64,000 bases of DNA from Hyphomicrobium sp. (GTDB taxonomy: Bacteria; Pseudomonadota; Alphaproteobacteria; Rhizobiales; Hyphomicrobiaceae). The stretch covers positions 186,001 to 250,000 of the forward strand of contig NZ_WBUE01000003.1 in the NCBI RefSeq assembly GCF_009026145.1, read 5' to 3'. A program made the position numbers and the translations under genes. Below, piece after piece: positions 55,384 to 64,000 of the stretch. Below the pieces are notes generated by a model. The model was not told where the DNA came from and made no database searches. It saw nothing but the letters and a program-made list of their open reading frames with translations. How positions within the stretch are numbered: position 1 is the stretch's first letter; each line of letters begins with the position of its first letter.

Positions 55384-56112
55384 ATGCTGGCAGCGAGATC
55401 ACCACTCATTCTTGTGTGCGCGGCGGGGCTCCTGGCTGCGCATGCGTGCGTCGAGCTTGGTGGTGCCACGAGTAAAGCCGCGGTCGCGTTCTACGCCTTT
55501 GCTCTGATGATTGGTGGCCCGATCTTTGTTCTTGCCTGGTTTGGATCCCTGTCGGAGTCCGACGAGAAGCGCAGGGCGCGCCAGCGTCAGCTCAACAGTC
55601 AGAAGTCCGAGGCCCTTCTCTGGCAGAGGACCCTGCGGGAGCTGCAGCCTTCGACATGGACGCCTCTGCATCACGCGGGGCTTTCAGTCAGCGATCCGGC
55701 CGGCACCGCGGCCAAGTCTGCTCGTCGGGTATTCGCACGAGTTGCCGCTACCTTCGCGACGTGGGTCTGTGAAGGAATGCGTGCCACGCGGCCCATTTTG
55801 GGACTCTGCCTGGCCATTGCATCGACCATCGGACTCGCGGGGTGCGGCGTGCCTGCCGAAGCCTGGGCCACGGTACGGCCGGGAATGGGGACCAAAGAGC
55901 TCGTCGCCCTGGTAGGGGGGCCGGACTACGTCAGATCGAACGGAACCGTCGAGGTCTGGCAGTACTGCCGCGATTTTCCCGGACGCGATGAAGGACGCTA
56001 CGCCCGATACTATACGGCCGTGATCGTTGACGGGCGGGAGGTTCGGGACGTGCAGCCCTATCCTGTCATGTCCGCCGCCGGCTGCGAGGACTTTTATCGC
56101 GCGGATTTCTAG
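55384..56112 (+). CDS. Membrane protein with C-terminal BamE/SmpA-like domain
   Basis: Translated from the ATG at 55384 the protein has 242 residues; a TTG at 55366 is also open. Two hydrophobic stretches lie near the N-terminus, then a charged region with SDEKRRARQRQ. A third hydrophobic stretch ends in a lipobox (IASTIGLAGCG). The last 100 residues resemble the BamE/SmpA fold (VRPGMGTKELVALVGGPDYV, then EVWQYCRD). A shorter start at 55777 would give a 111-residue lipoprotein of the BamE-like type. Which start is used is unclear. Confidence 0.55.
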   Translation: MLAARSPLILVCAAGLLAAHACVELGGATSKAAVAFYAFALMIGGPIFVLAWFGSLSESDEKRRARQRQLNSQKSEALLWQRTLRELQPSTWTPLHHAGLSVSDPAGTAAKSARRVFARVAATFATWVCEGMRATRPILGLCLAIASTIGLAGCGVPAEAWATVRPGMGTKELVALVGGPDYVRSNGTVEVWQYCRDFPGRDEGRYARYYTAVIVDGREVRDVQPYPVMSAAGCEDFYRADF

Positions 56113-56219
56113 CCCAGCCGGCGATTGAGAAATCTCGAAGGGATGCTTATCTTGATTGGCACGCTCATTGCTTTCTGGGGGGTAACAGACAGTTAGCGTA
56201 AGTTGGAGCTTTGCTCCCC

Positions 56220-56420
56220 ATGGTCACCTGGCGCAATCGGTCGATCGACACCCTCTCCGTCCCAGAGCTGCGCCGCGCGCTCGATGACGCGATCAACGAG
56301 ATCGCCTGGTCGCGAGCCGCGCCGAGCTCCGCCTCTTTCTTTTATGCGCTGCTGCTCGGCTTCTCGGCTGGAGCCATAGTGGCCGCCGCCGCAGTTCTTA
56401 CTTTCTCGATATTCGCTTAG
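56220..56420 (+). CDS. Small membrane protein, unknown
   Basis: The 66-residue protein starts at an ATG 11 bases after GGAG; a TTG at 56211 is an alternative. A polar N-terminal half (NRSIDTLSVPELRRALDDAI) precedes one membrane helix (FYALLLGFSAGAIVAAAAVL). It may be an inner-membrane protein of the single-pass type. No function can be assigned. Confidence 0.4.
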   Translation: MVTWRNRSIDTLSVPELRRALDDAINEIAWSRAAPSSASFFYALLLGFSAGAIVAAAAVLTFSIFA

Positions 56421-56546
56421 CGTTGCTGCGCATCGCAAGGCGGCACCGCCATGGGCAACTGGCACCCTCCGCCGGCACGAGTTGACATCATCGAGCGCGC
56501 AAGAAGCCGCGGCGTACCTGATGGTGACTAGCCTGCTGGAGATAAT

Positions 56547-56623
56547 TGGCGCGCCCGAAAGGATTCGAACCTCTGACCCCCAGATTCGTAGTCTGGTGCT
56601 CTATCCAGCTGAGCTACGGGCGC
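56547..56623 (-). tRNA. tRNA-Arg (anticodon ACG)
   Basis: On the minus strand the acceptor arms GCGCCCG and CGGGCGC pair. The D arm GCTCAGCTGGATAGAGC, the anticodon arm CCAGA-CTACGAA-TCTGG with anticodon ACG, and the T arm with GGTTCGAATCC all fold. The 3' CCA appears to be encoded. Length is 77 bases. It reads CGN arginine codons after deamination of A34. Confidence 0.97.
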
Positions 56624-56740
56624 TTGCCTGCACCATTATATGGCCGCGCAGAGGCCTAAGGCGATCAGTGGGGGAAGCACCCCACCGAAGCTCGCCACTA
56701 CTAATGGCTCAGACCGGGCGGCGCAAGGGTCTTGGCGGCG

Positions 56741-58360
56741 CTACGCACGGTCGCGCGGCGCGGGCGCAGAAACGGCCGTCGCCTCCGGCCCGTCGGGGTC
56801 GTAATGCACCCCGCGATCGGGGATCTCGAACTGGAATGTCGCGCCTTTATCCGTCTCGAGCAGCCGCACGTGGCCGCCATGCACGGCGATGATCTCGGCG
56901 GCGATGGCAAGGCCCAAGCCGGTGCCGCCCTTGCGCTGCGAGCCGGTGAACGCCTCGAACAGGTGCTCGCGCGCCTTCTGCGGCACGCCCGGGCCATTGT
57001 CGTGCACCTCGACGAACACGCGGCGGCCGTCGCGCCAGGCCCTTATGCGGATCTCGCCGTGCGGGGAGCCGGGCGCGCCCTCGATCGCCTCGATGGCGTT
57101 GCGCACGAGGTTCGAGAGGATGCGGAACAAGTGATCGCGGTCGGCATCGATGCGCAGGGTGTCGTCCATGTCGAGCACCCAATCGAGGCTGCCCTCGCGC
57201 GGCAGGCCGAGCGCCTCGCCGACCTCCTCGACCAACGGCTTAAGGCGCATGAGCTCGCGCCGCGGTGCCGCCTCCTCGGCACGCCCGAAACGCAGCGTGT
57301 CGTTGCAGAAGTTGATGGCGCGATCGAGCGAGGCGATGAGCTTGGGCGCAAACCGCTGCACGGTAGGATCGGGAACCGCGGTCAAGCGGTCCGACAGCAG
57401 CTGCGCGTTGGCCAGCATGCCGCGCAGGTCGTGGTTGATCTTGCTCACCGCGAGGCCGAGCTGTGCCAGCCGCGTCTTCTGCAACAGCGTCCCGGAGAGC
57501 TGCCGCTGCATCTCGCCGAGCTCCCGTTCTGCCACCCCGATCTCGTCGTGGCGGCTGGAGGGGACGATGATGCGCGAGGGGTCTTCCGGATCCTGCCGAA
57601 AATGCACCATGGCACGCGTGATGCGCATCATCGGCCGCACCAGCAGCCGGCTAATGGCAAAGTAGACGAGCGCCGCCGTCGCCAGCGAGATGACGATGGA
57701 GACGCCGAGGATGTTCAGGGCATAGGCGTTGAGCGCCGCTTTCAGCGGCGCTTCCGGCATGACGATCTCGACCAGGTCGTCAGGGTCGTCGCCGATGCTG
57801 CCGAGCACGCGAATAGTACGCCCGTCCGGCGCGAAGAACACGGCGATCGCATCGCCGATCTGCTCCAGTCGCAGGCCGATGCTCTCCCACCAGCTCTCGG
57901 GGCGCTGGCGCAGATCGTAGTGCGCGTCGATGGTCATCTGCGGATCGACAGGCAGCACCAGCCGCCGCACGCCCTGGCGGCGCGAGGCAATCGCCTTCAC
58001 CTGTGCCGTGCGCAGCATCTCGGCTCTGAGGCCGGAGGGAACGTCGCCGCCCGGAAAGCCTTCAGCGGCGAGCGTCGCAAGTTGCGCGGCGGTGAGGCGC
58101 TCGTTCAGCCAGTCGACGCGGAAGGTGGAAATCGAAGGCAAAAAGATCAGCACCTCGGCCAACATGACGAATACGGCCGTCAGCATCAGCAGCTTGGCGG
58201 GCAAGCCGAGGTCGCGCCAATTCCTTTGGTACTTTGCGGCCCATTCGGGAATCCGCACGCGCCGCCACCAGTTGGCAAAGGTTAGCCGCTGCACCTCGTT
58301 TTTGTTGTCGCGGAGCACGCGCTTCCTTTCGCTCCAGAGACCCTCATCCGAGTTTAGCAA
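56741..58360 (-). CDS. Two-component sensor histidine kinase
   Basis: The 539-residue protein has an N-terminal membrane helix (LPAKLLMLTAVFVMLAEVLI), a periplasmic domain to about residue 215, a second helix (NILGVSIVISLATAALVYF) and a HAMP domain. The phosphoacceptor histidine is in SKINHDLRGML. The ATPase domain shows the N box FRILSNLVRNAIEAI, G1 VHDNGPGV and G2 GGTGLGLAIA. The input signal is unknown. No response regulator lies next to it. It overlaps the oxidoreductase gene by 17 bases. Confidence 0.88.
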   Translation of the reverse strand: MLNSDEGLWSERKRVLRDNKNEVQRLTFANWWRRVRIPEWAAKYQRNWRDLGLPAKLLMLTAVFVMLAEVLIFLPSISTFRVDWLNERLTAAQLATLAAEGFPGGDVPSGLRAEMLRTAQVKAIASRRQGVRRLVLPVDPQMTIDAHYDLRQRPESWWESIGLRLEQIGDAIAVFFAPDGRTIRVLGSIGDDPDDLVEIVMPEAPLKAALNAYALNILGVSIVISLATAALVYFAISRLLVRPMMRITRAMVHFRQDPEDPSRIIVPSSRHDEIGVAERELGEMQRQLSGTLLQKTRLAQLGLAVSKINHDLRGMLANAQLLSDRLTAVPDPTVQRFAPKLIASLDRAINFCNDTLRFGRAEEAAPRRELMRLKPLVEEVGEALGLPREGSLDWVLDMDDTLRIDADRDHLFRILSNLVRNAIEAIEGAPGSPHGEIRIRAWRDGRRVFVEVHDNGPGVPQKAREHLFEAFTGSQRKGGTGLGLAIAAEIIAVHGGHVRLLETDKGATFQFEIPDRGVHYDPDGPEATAVSAPAPRDRA

Positions 58361-59825
58361 GGAAGTTTATAACCTTACGTAATGTGGGGCTTGCCGGCGT
58401 TGCTGCATAGTAGCTGGCAGCCACGCGCTTGTTGATCTCGGCCAGCGTCGGATACGGGGCAATCCAGCTGGTCATGGCCTTGATGTTGAGGCCCTGAGTG
58501 ATGGCCAGAGACCACATCTGGATCAGCTCCCCGGCCTGCGCACCGACAATGCCTGCGCCGAGGATCTTGCCGTCCCTGCTGGTGATGATCTTGACGTGCC
58601 CTACGGTTGTCCGCTCCGCCTGGGCGCGATCATTCTCGCGATAGGGCCAGCGCAGTACGTGTATCTTCTGGGCGCGCTTGGCGGCCTCCGCCTCCGAGAG
58701 GCCGACATAGGCGATCTCCGGGTCGGTGAACGTGGCGCGCGGGATGAGTCGCTCGTCGACCCGCGCCGGCAGGCGCAGCAGGGCGCGGCGAACGACGATG
58801 CCGGCGTGGTAGTCTGCCACCTGGACATACGGCGCCCCGCCGGCGACGTCGCCAATGGCGAAGACACGCCGGTTGGAGGTTTTCAGGCCCGCGTTGACCT
58901 TGATACCGCGCCCGTCGTGGCGAATGCCCGCCGCCTCGAGGCCGAGGTCGGATGTCGATGGCCGGCGTCCCACCGCGAGGAGCAGGTGACTGCCTTCGAC
59001 CACATGCTTCTCGCCGCCGACGCTGACGTTGACGCGCACCCGACCGAGGGCACCCTCGATGCTCTCTACCTTCGTGCCCTCGTGAACGCTGACGCCTTCT
59101 TCGGCGAGTTGCTCGAGCACGAATTTGGAGAGTTCGGGATCCTCGTCGGCCAACGCCTTGTCGGCTTCGAGCACCATCACGCGCGAGCCGAGCCGGCTGT
59201 GCGTCTGGGCCAGCTCCAGCCCCGTCGGCCCGCCACCGATGATGATCAGGCTATGCAGGCGTTCCTGGTTGGCGAAGATGGTCTCGTTGGTGAAGTAAGG
59301 CACACTGTCGAGGCCGGGGATGGCCGGTATCGACGGGGCCGAGCCCGTGGCGATGACAAAGCGCCGTGCCCTGATGCGGTATTCGCCGGCGACGACTGTC
59401 TTCTTGTTGATGAAGCGGGCGGCGGCGTGAATGACGCGCACGCCGAGGCCAGTAAAACGCTCGGCGGCGAAGTTCGGCGCCACCCCGGCAACGACGCTCT
59501 CAACGTGCGCGTTGACGGTGCGCATGTCGACTTCCGGGTCGCGGCCTGCGATGCCGAATGCGGCGGCGCTGCGCATGGCATGCGCGCGGTTGGCCACTGC
59601 CGCCAGGGCCCTCGACGGGATGCAGCCATAGTTCAGCGCATCGCCCCCGAACTTGTGGCGCTCGACCAGCACGACGCTGCGCCCGAAAGCGGCGGCACCT
59701 GTAGCTACCGCCAGGCCGCCGGGACCAGCACCGATGACGCAGATGTCGGCGGTGATGTTCTCGCTTTCGGCGTCCGCGCTGGCGACAGGCGGCGCCTGAG
59801 TAGGTTTAGATGCCGGCATTGCCAT
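58344..59825 (-). CDS. FAD-dependent disulfide-reductase-family protein lacking one active-site Cys
   Basis: The 493-residue protein has the dinucleotide-binding motifs of the dihydrolipoyl dehydrogenase/mercuric reductase family: IGAGPGGLAVATGAA near residue 31, IIIGGGPTGLELAQ, and RRVFAIGDVAGG. The usual redox pair C-x4-C is reduced to A63-LNYG-C68, because the codon is GCG. The C-terminal His-Glu dyad of lipoamide dehydrogenases is also replaced (APYPTLAEI). Classical disulfide reduction is therefore unlikely; FAD-linked oxidation of another substrate is inferred. It is cotranscribed with the downstream histidine kinase gene. Confidence 0.82.
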   Translation of the reverse strand: MAMPASKPTQAPPVASADAESENITADICVIGAGPGGLAVATGAAAFGRSVVLVERHKFGGDALNYGCIPSRALAAVANRAHAMRSAAAFGIAGRDPEVDMRTVNAHVESVVAGVAPNFAAERFTGLGVRVIHAAARFINKKTVVAGEYRIRARRFVIATGSAPSIPAIPGLDSVPYFTNETIFANQERLHSLIIIGGGPTGLELAQTHSRLGSRVMVLEADKALADEDPELSKFVLEQLAEEGVSVHEGTKVESIEGALGRVRVNVSVGGEKHVVEGSHLLLAVGRRPSTSDLGLEAAGIRHDGRGIKVNAGLKTSNRRVFAIGDVAGGAPYVQVADYHAGIVVRRALLRLPARVDERLIPRATFTDPEIAYVGLSEAEAAKRAQKIHVLRWPYRENDRAQAERTTVGHVKIITSRDGKILGAGIVGAQAGELIQMWSLAITQGLNIKAMTSWIAPYPTLAEINKRVAASYYAATPASPTLRKVINFLAKLG

Positions 59826-59965
59826 GTTCCATGTCTGTGGGTAGCCCCCATGCCCCCGGATGGCTATTTCACCGGGCCGAGCGGTAAATCTGGTTTGCCA
59901 TTTCCAGCGCCTCGACGCACCAGTCTTGGTATCGGCGACCGTGGATTAACGGCCGTCGGCATGCG

Positions 59966-59994
59966 TTGACTTGGCCGCAGCCACCCCGTATAAG
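59966..59994 (+). promoter_or_regulatory. Sigma-70-type promoter for rpmH
   Basis: TTGACT (59966-59971) and TATAAG (59989-59994) are separated by exactly 17 bases, about 90 bases before the rpmH start. Confidence 0.8.
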
Positions 59995-60084
59995 CCCGGC
60001 AATCCTTGAGAAGCATGGGCCACTGCCGACGGCGACCGCAAGGTTGGCAGGCGCCATATTCGCGACGGGCACTGGAGCTGTATC

Positions 60085-60219
60085 GTGAAGCGCACCTATC
60101 AACCGAGCCGGCTCGTCCGCAAGCGTCGCCATGGCTTTCGCAAGCGTATGCTGACCAAGGGCGGCATGCGCGTTTTGATGCGCCGGCGCGCCAAGGGCCG
60201 CAAGCGCCTGTCGGCTTGA
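60085..60219 (+). CDS. rpmH: 50S ribosomal protein L34
   Basis: The 44-residue basic protein reads [18 protein letters not shown] and ends KGRKRLSA, the standard L34 sequence. It starts with GTG eight bases after GGAG. It belongs to the large ribosomal subunit. The order rpmH-rnpA-yidC-engB is the conserved chromosomal arrangement. Confidence 0.97.
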   Translation: MKRTYQPSRLVRKRRHGFRKRMLTKGGMRVLMRRRAKGRKRLSA

Positions 60220-60287
60220 GCGGGTGGGCATAACCTCCCGGCCGCCCGCCGCCGAGCGCAGCCCTCGACGGGCAGGGGATCTGCGCC

Positions 60288-60665
60288 GTGGCATCAGCTA
60301 CCGTCAAGAAGCGCAGCGAATTTCTTTGGGTCAGGGGTGGCCGCCGCTGGAGTGCGGCTGCTTTCGTCTTGGAGGCCCGCGGCCGACAGAATGTCGCGGA
60401 CGCGGAAGCACCCGCCCGCTTCGGCTTCACTGTATCCAAGAAGGTGGGCGGTGCCGTCGTCCGCAATCGCGTGCGCCGGCGGTTGCGGGCACTCACAGCC
60501 GCCTTGAGCCCAGATCAGCTGCGGCCGGGCTTCGACTACGTGCTGATCGCCCGCTCCGCCGCCGTGGACCGCAGTTTTGCCGATCTCAAGGCGGACCTCG
60601 ATCAGGCCCTGGCGCGCGTTCATCAAGCCCCGGGGCAAAAGCGCCGAGGGCAGAAGAACGCATGA
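60288..60665 (+). CDS. rnpA: Ribonuclease P protein component
   Basis: The 125-residue protein has the RnpA core with GFTVSKKVGGAVVRNRVRRRLR, the RNR RNA-binding motif, and a basic C-terminus. It assists the RNase P RNA in tRNA 5' end processing. It starts with GTG after AGGGGAT. Confidence 0.95.
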   Translation: MASATVKKRSEFLWVRGGRRWSAAAFVLEARGRQNVADAEAPARFGFTVSKKVGGAVVRNRVRRRLRALTAALSPDQLRPGFDYVLIARSAAVDRSFADLKADLDQALARVHQAPGQKRRGQKNA

Positions 60666-60788
60666 TTTCCGGCTTTGCGATTGGGTGGTCTCGGAGTATT
60701 GGCACTGGCGCCTCAACGAGCGCGGTCCTCGCGCATCCCATGATGGCGGGCCGCTCCATGGGGCAACGAGAACGGCGCTGAGGCATCG

Positions 60789-62648
60789 ATGCAGTCGCAA
60801 GACCCCGATCAACAAAGAAACCTTCTGCTCGCCGTCGTTCTCTCGATGGCGGTGCTGCTCGGCTGGCAGCTCTTCTATGCCGGACCGAAGCTGCGTGATG
60901 AGCAGGCGCGCCAACGCACCCAGCAGGAGCTGTCGCAGCCGCAGGATGCCGCCAAGCCGGTCGCCCCTCCCGACGCCGCCGTTCCCAGCGCGGCGCCGCC
61001 TGCCGCCAGCCTCTCGCGTGAGGATGCCGTCAAGACCTCACCGCGCCTCGCCGTCGAAACGCCGTCGCTGAAAGGCTCGATCGCTCTGCGCAGCGGGCGC
61101 ATCGACGACCTCGTTCTCGTCAAGTACCACGAGACCGTCGACCCCAAGAGCCCCAACGTCGTCCTCTTCTCGCCGACCGACAGCCCGCATCCCTATTTCG
61201 CCGAATATGGCTGGGTTGCACCGGCCGGCTCGAACGTCAAAGTGCCCGACCGCGACACGCTCTGGCAGGTGCAGGGCTCTGCGCAGCTGACACCTACCGC
61301 GCCCGTGACGCTCACCTGGGACAACGGCCAGAGCGTCGTCTTCAAGCGCACCATCTCGGTCGACGACAACTACATGTTCAAGATCGTCGACGAGGTCGAA
61401 AACCGGTCGGCCGCCGACGTTTCGCTGGCGCCCTATGCGCGCGTGCATCGCTACGGCACGCCGAAGATCGAGAACATCTGGATCCTGCACGAAGGCCTGA
61501 TCGGCATCATCGGGGCGCAAGGCGAGCAGCGCAGCAAGTACGCCGACGCGCTGGAGGAGCCGCTGCGCACCTTCGAGCCGGCGACGGGCGGCTGGCTGGG
61601 ATTCACCGACAAATATTGGGCAGCGACCGTCATCCCCGATCAGACGGCCCGTTATCGGGCGCAGTTCTCTGCCCAGGCGCCGAAGCTGCCGAGCGAGCAG
61701 CCTTCCTACCAAGCCGACTACCTTCGCGACGCCATCAAGGTGCCGGCGGGACAGACGGGCAAGATCGAATCGCAGCTGTTTGCCGGCGCCAAACAGATGC
61801 AGCTCCTGCAGGCCTACCAGAACACCGGCATTCAGCAGTTCGACCTGCTGATCGACTGGGGATGGTTCTTCTTCATCACCAAGCCGCTGTTCCAGCTGAT
61901 GGAGGCCATCAACTCGGTCGTCCACAACTTCGGCGTGACGATCCTGATCCTCACCGTGATCGTGCGGTTGTTCTTCTTCCCGCTGGCCAACAAGCAGTAC
62001 GCCTCGATGGCCAAGATGAAGAAGCTGCAGCCGCAGATGGAGCAGCTGCGCGAGCGCTACAAGGACGACAAGGTCAAGCAGCAGCAGGAGCTGATGGATC
62101 TCTACCGGCGCGAGAAGGTGAATCCGATCGCCGGTTGCTTGCCAATCCTATTGCAGCTGCCGGTGTTCTTCGCCCTCTACAAAGTCCTCTACATCACCAT
62201 CGACATGCGACACGCGCCGTTCTTCGGCTGGATCAAGGACCTTTCCGCGCCTGATCCGACGTCGCTGTTCAACCTGTTCGGTCTGTTGCCCTTCGCCGTG
62301 CCGGAGTTTCTGCACATCGGCGTGTGGCCCCTGCTCATGGGCATCACCATGTGGCTGCAAATGCAGCTCAACCCGCAGCAGCCCGACCCCGTGCAGCAGC
62401 AGATCTTCAACTGGATGCCGGTGCTGTTCACCTTCCTCCTGGCGTCGTTCCCCGCCGGCCTCGTTATCTACTGGGCCTGGAGTAACGTGCTGTCCCTCGC
62501 CCAGCAGTATTACATCATGCGAAGGCAGGGCGCCGAGATCCATCTCATGGGCAACCTATCACGTCAGTTCAAACCGGTTGCGTCGATGGCCGGGCGCGGC
62601 GCCGATGCCATAAAGCGGCGCCGTTCGGGCAAGGAAAAGGGCGAGTAG
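60789..62648 (+). CDS. yidC: Membrane protein insertase YidC
   Basis: The 619-residue protein has an N-terminal helix ([20 protein letters not shown]), a large periplasmic domain (about residues 65-355), and the C-terminal five-helix insertase domain. Conserved blocks are [23 protein letters not shown], then [18 protein letters not shown], and [18 protein letters not shown]. It inserts proteins into the inner membrane with or without SecYEG. Confidence 0.96.
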   Translation: MQSQDPDQQRNLLLAVVLSMAVLLGWQLFYAGPKLRDEQARQRTQQELSQPQDAAKPVAPPDAAVPSAAPPAASLSREDAVKTSPRLAVETPSLKGSIALRSGRIDDLVLVKYHETVDPKSPNVVLFSPTDSPHPYFAEYGWVAPAGSNVKVPDRDTLWQVQGSAQLTPTAPVTLTWDNGQSVVFKRTISVDDNYMFKIVDEVENRSAADVSLAPYARVHRYGTPKIENIWILHEGLIGIIGAQGEQRSKYADALEEPLRTFEPATGGWLGFTDKYWAATVIPDQTARYRAQFSAQAPKLPSEQPSYQADYLRDAIKVPAGQTGKIESQLFAGAKQMQLLQAYQNTGIQQFDLLIDWGWFFFITKPLFQLMEAINSVVHNFGVTILILTVIVRLFFFPLANKQYASMAKMKKLQPQMEQLRERYKDDKVKQQQELMDLYRREKVNPIAGCLPILLQLPVFFALYKVLYITIDMRHAPFFGWIKDLSAPDPTSLFNLFGLLPFAVPEFLHIGVWPLLMGITMWLQMQLNPQQPDPVQQQIFNWMPVLFTFLLASFPAGLVIYWAWSNVLSLAQQYYIMRRQGAEIHLMGNLSRQFKPVASMAGRGADAIKRRRSGKEKGE

Positions 62649-62674
62649 CCGCGCGCCGCCCAAAGGCAGCGAAC

Positions 62675-63319
62675 ATGACCGAGCCCGACAAATCCATGCT
62701 CGGCGCTGGCGAGCAGCTGTTCGAGCGGCGCTGGCAACTGTTGAAGAGCGTGCCGGAGCTCGAGTTCCTGCCACCAGCCGACCGGCCCGAGGTCGCGTTT
62801 GCCGGCCGCTCCAACGTCGGCAAGTCGAGCCTCATCAATGCGCTGGTGCGCCAGAGCGGCTTGGCCCGCACCTCCAACACACCTGGGCGCACGCAGGAGC
62901 TCAACTATTTCCAGAGTGACGGCGAGCCGCTCTATCTCGTCGACATGCCGGGCTACGGCTACGCCAAGGCGCCGGTGGACAAGGTCGCCGCCTGGGGCGC
63001 GCTCGTCACCGACTATCTCAAGGGCCGCACCACGCTGGCGCGCGTGTTCCTGCTCATCGACGCCCGGCACGGCCTGAAGCCGACCGACGAGCAGATCGCC
63101 GGCATCCTCGATGAAGCAGCGGTCGGCTACCAGGCCGTGCTGACCAAGGCCGATAAGATCAACGCGCACGAGCTCGAGAAGGTTACGCAGGCCACCGCCG
63201 CGGCGCTGGCCAAGCATCCGGCGGCGTTCCCGCACGTCATCGTCACCTCGGCGGAAAAAGGAACCGGAATCGCCGAGCTGCGCGCCACCATTGCCGGCAT
63301 CCTCGCCGACCGCGCCTAG
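62675..63319 (+). CDS. engB: Ribosome biogenesis GTPase EngB (YihA/YsxC)
   Basis: The 214-residue GTPase has G1 [10 protein letters not shown], the G2 threonine in [10 protein letters not shown]3 VDMPGYGYA and G4 LTKADK. It works in large-subunit assembly. It follows yidC by 26 bases. Confidence 0.95.
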   Translation: MTEPDKSMLGAGEQLFERRWQLLKSVPELEFLPPADRPEVAFAGRSNVGKSSLINALVRQSGLARTSNTPGRTQELNYFQSDGEPLYLVDMPGYGYAKAPVDKVAAWGALVTDYLKGRTTLARVFLLIDARHGLKPTDEQIAGILDEAAVGYQAVLTKADKINAHELEKVTQATAAALAKHPAAFPHVIVTSAEKGTGIAELRATIAGILADRA

Positions 63320-63334
63320 AACACACACCAGGCT

Positions 63335-63436
63335 CTGTCATCCTCGGCCTTGGGCCGAGGACCCAGCGTTCCGCACATGCGGCGCTCTCTGTATTCGTGG
63401 AGCCGTGGATCCTCGGGACAAGCCCGAGGATGACAG
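63335..63436. repeat. Interspersed palindromic repeat (paired hairpins)
   Basis: The 13-bp outer arms CTGTCATCCTCGG (63335-63347) and CCGAGGATGACAG (63424-63436) are perfect inverted repeats. Each forms its own hairpin with neighbouring bases: CCTCGGCC / GGCCGAGG and CCTCGGG / CCCGAGG. Sequences of this kind (TCCTCGGGACAAGCCCGAGG) are spread through many alphaproteobacterial genomes. It may also end transcription of the engB and convergent genes. Confidence 0.75.
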
Positions 63437-63462
63437 TGACAGCAGAATGCGCGGTGCTAACC

Positions 63463-64000
63463 CTAGCCGGTGAGCATGCGGCCGATGGTATCGAAGGCGC
63501 CCTCGCCGAACTTGGCGAGCAGGCCGCCGATCACGGCCGCAAGCCCCCAGCCGGCCCAGCGCGCCGCCGCCTTCGCGTAGTTGGTGCGCACGCGCACGGT
63601 GATCACCTGATCGGGGAGCGCCGTCTCCGCCGCCAGTCCGTCGGCGCTCACGGTGCGCGCGGAGATAATGAGCTGCAGCCGCCGGCGCCCCTTCTCGCGC
63701 GGCGTCACGTGCCAGCGCCAGCTGGCAAAATCATCCGCTGACAGCAGCATCGCCTTCTCGATCCATTGCGTCTCGGGCGATGCCGTCTCGATGAAGAAGC
63801 CGCCGTCGGGGGCGCGCAGGCGCACCGACATGGCCTTGGTCACCATTACCTCGTGCTGGTAGGCGGCGCCGCCGCCCTGCAGCCCTTCGGCCAGCGCCTG
63901 CACGTCGGCGCGCGCGATGCGCACCTCAATTAGCGCCGGCACGGCAACGCGCATGAACCGCGGGATGTTCTCGACCAATTGGCCGATCTCGGCGCGTGGC
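63463..64000 (-). CDS. Uncharacterised protein with C-terminal membrane helix, N-terminus outside the window
   Basis: The frame is open to the last base of the window, so the gene continues beyond it and only about 178 residues are seen. The sequence is mostly beta-strand and polar (VRLRAPDGGFFIETASPETQW, then WRWHVTPREKGRRRLQLIISA). It ends with a glycine-rich hydrophobic stretch (AGWGLAAVIGGLLAKFG) that may be a membrane anchor. The visible part suggests an extracytoplasmic or ligand-facing domain; no family was recognised. Confidence 0.6.
   Translation of the reverse strand, partial: PRAEIGQLVENIPRFMRVAVPALIEVRIARADVQALAEGLQGGGAAYQHEVMVTKAMSVRLRAPDGGFFIETASPETQWIEKAMLLSADDFASWRWHVTPREKGRRRLQLIISARTVSADGLAAETALPDQVITVRVRTNYAKAAARWAGWGLAAVIGGLLAKFGEGAFDTIGRMLTG

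Noticed and set aside
56482..56892. Plus-strand frame whose translation contains ERIRTSDPQIRSLVLYPAELRA-type sequence
   Set aside because: This is the antisense translation of the tRNA-Arg gene, a well-known false protein annotation.
56732..58285. 517-codon plus-strand frame
   Set aside because: It is antisense to the histidine kinase gene, which has complete domain motifs; the frame has none.
58596..59969. 457-codon plus-strand frame
   Set aside because: It is antisense to the FAD oxidoreductase gene and lacks recognisable domains.
60662..60781. 39-codon frame overlapping the rnpA stop as a possible yidD
   Set aside because: The translation lacks the cysteine, proline and basic motifs of YidD and is too short.

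Overview
The window is a high-GC segment of an alphaproteobacterial chromosome, most likely from the order Hyphomicrobiales (Rhizobiales). The main evidence is a flagellar gene set typical of that group: motC, motE and a MotD/FliK-type hook-length gene, flaF/flbT, an FtcR/Rem-type regulator, short FlgD and FlgJ, and several tandem flagellins. A che operon ordered mcp-cheS-cheY1-cheA-cheW-cheR-cheB-cheY2-cheD-cheT supports this. I cannot name a genus.

Layout. (1) 1-9.5 kb: the end of an alpha-E domain gene and a transglutaminase gene, then a ~1.9 kb AT-richer insert with two exported hypothetical proteins. The insert is bounded by a second, degenerate copy of the transglutaminase 3' end. A three-gene ABC efflux system (HlyD-type adaptor, RbbA-type double ATPase/permease, ABC-2 permease) and a glycine-rich secreted protein follow. 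(2) 9.9-18.9 kb, plus strand: one tightly overlapping chemotaxis operon from a receptor with a C-terminal GWEEF pentapeptide to CheD, then a CheT-like protein with a CheZ-type DxxxQ motif and a J-domain-like protein. (3) 19.0-26.2 kb: two small accessory genes, then (minus) fliF-fliH-motB-motC-fliK/motD-lytic transglycosylase. (4) 26.3-29.9 kb (minus): three flagellin genes, each with a conserved structured leader and two with an apparent Shine-Dalgarno-masking hairpin. (5) 29.9-41.3 kb (minus): motA-fliM-fliN-fliG-flhB-unknown-flgB-flgC-fliE-flgG-flgA-flgI-motE-flgH-fliL-fliP. (6) 41.4-44.3 kb (plus): DUF1217 gene-flgF-fliI. (7) 44.3-55.2 kb (minus): ftcR, flgE-flgK-flgL-flaF-flbT-flgD-fliQ-flhA-fliR-fliJ-like-flgJ-flgN-like-fliL-like. 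(8) 55.4-64 kb: a BamE-like protein, a small membrane protein, tRNA-Arg(ACG), a histidine kinase operon with an FAD oxidoreductase lacking one redox cysteine, then rpmH-rnpA-yidC-engB, an interspersed palindromic repeat and a truncated gene.

Working together, segments 2-7 encode nearly the whole motility apparatus: basal body, export gate and ATPase, rod, hook, junction proteins, filament, stator with its periplasmic helpers, a regulator, post-transcriptional flagellin control and a two-CheY chemosensory pathway. fliA, flgM, fliD, fliS and fliO were not seen. The part most worth follow-up is the flagellin leader RNA architecture alongside flbT/flaF in the same cluster. The uncharacterised tail of the che operon comes second.
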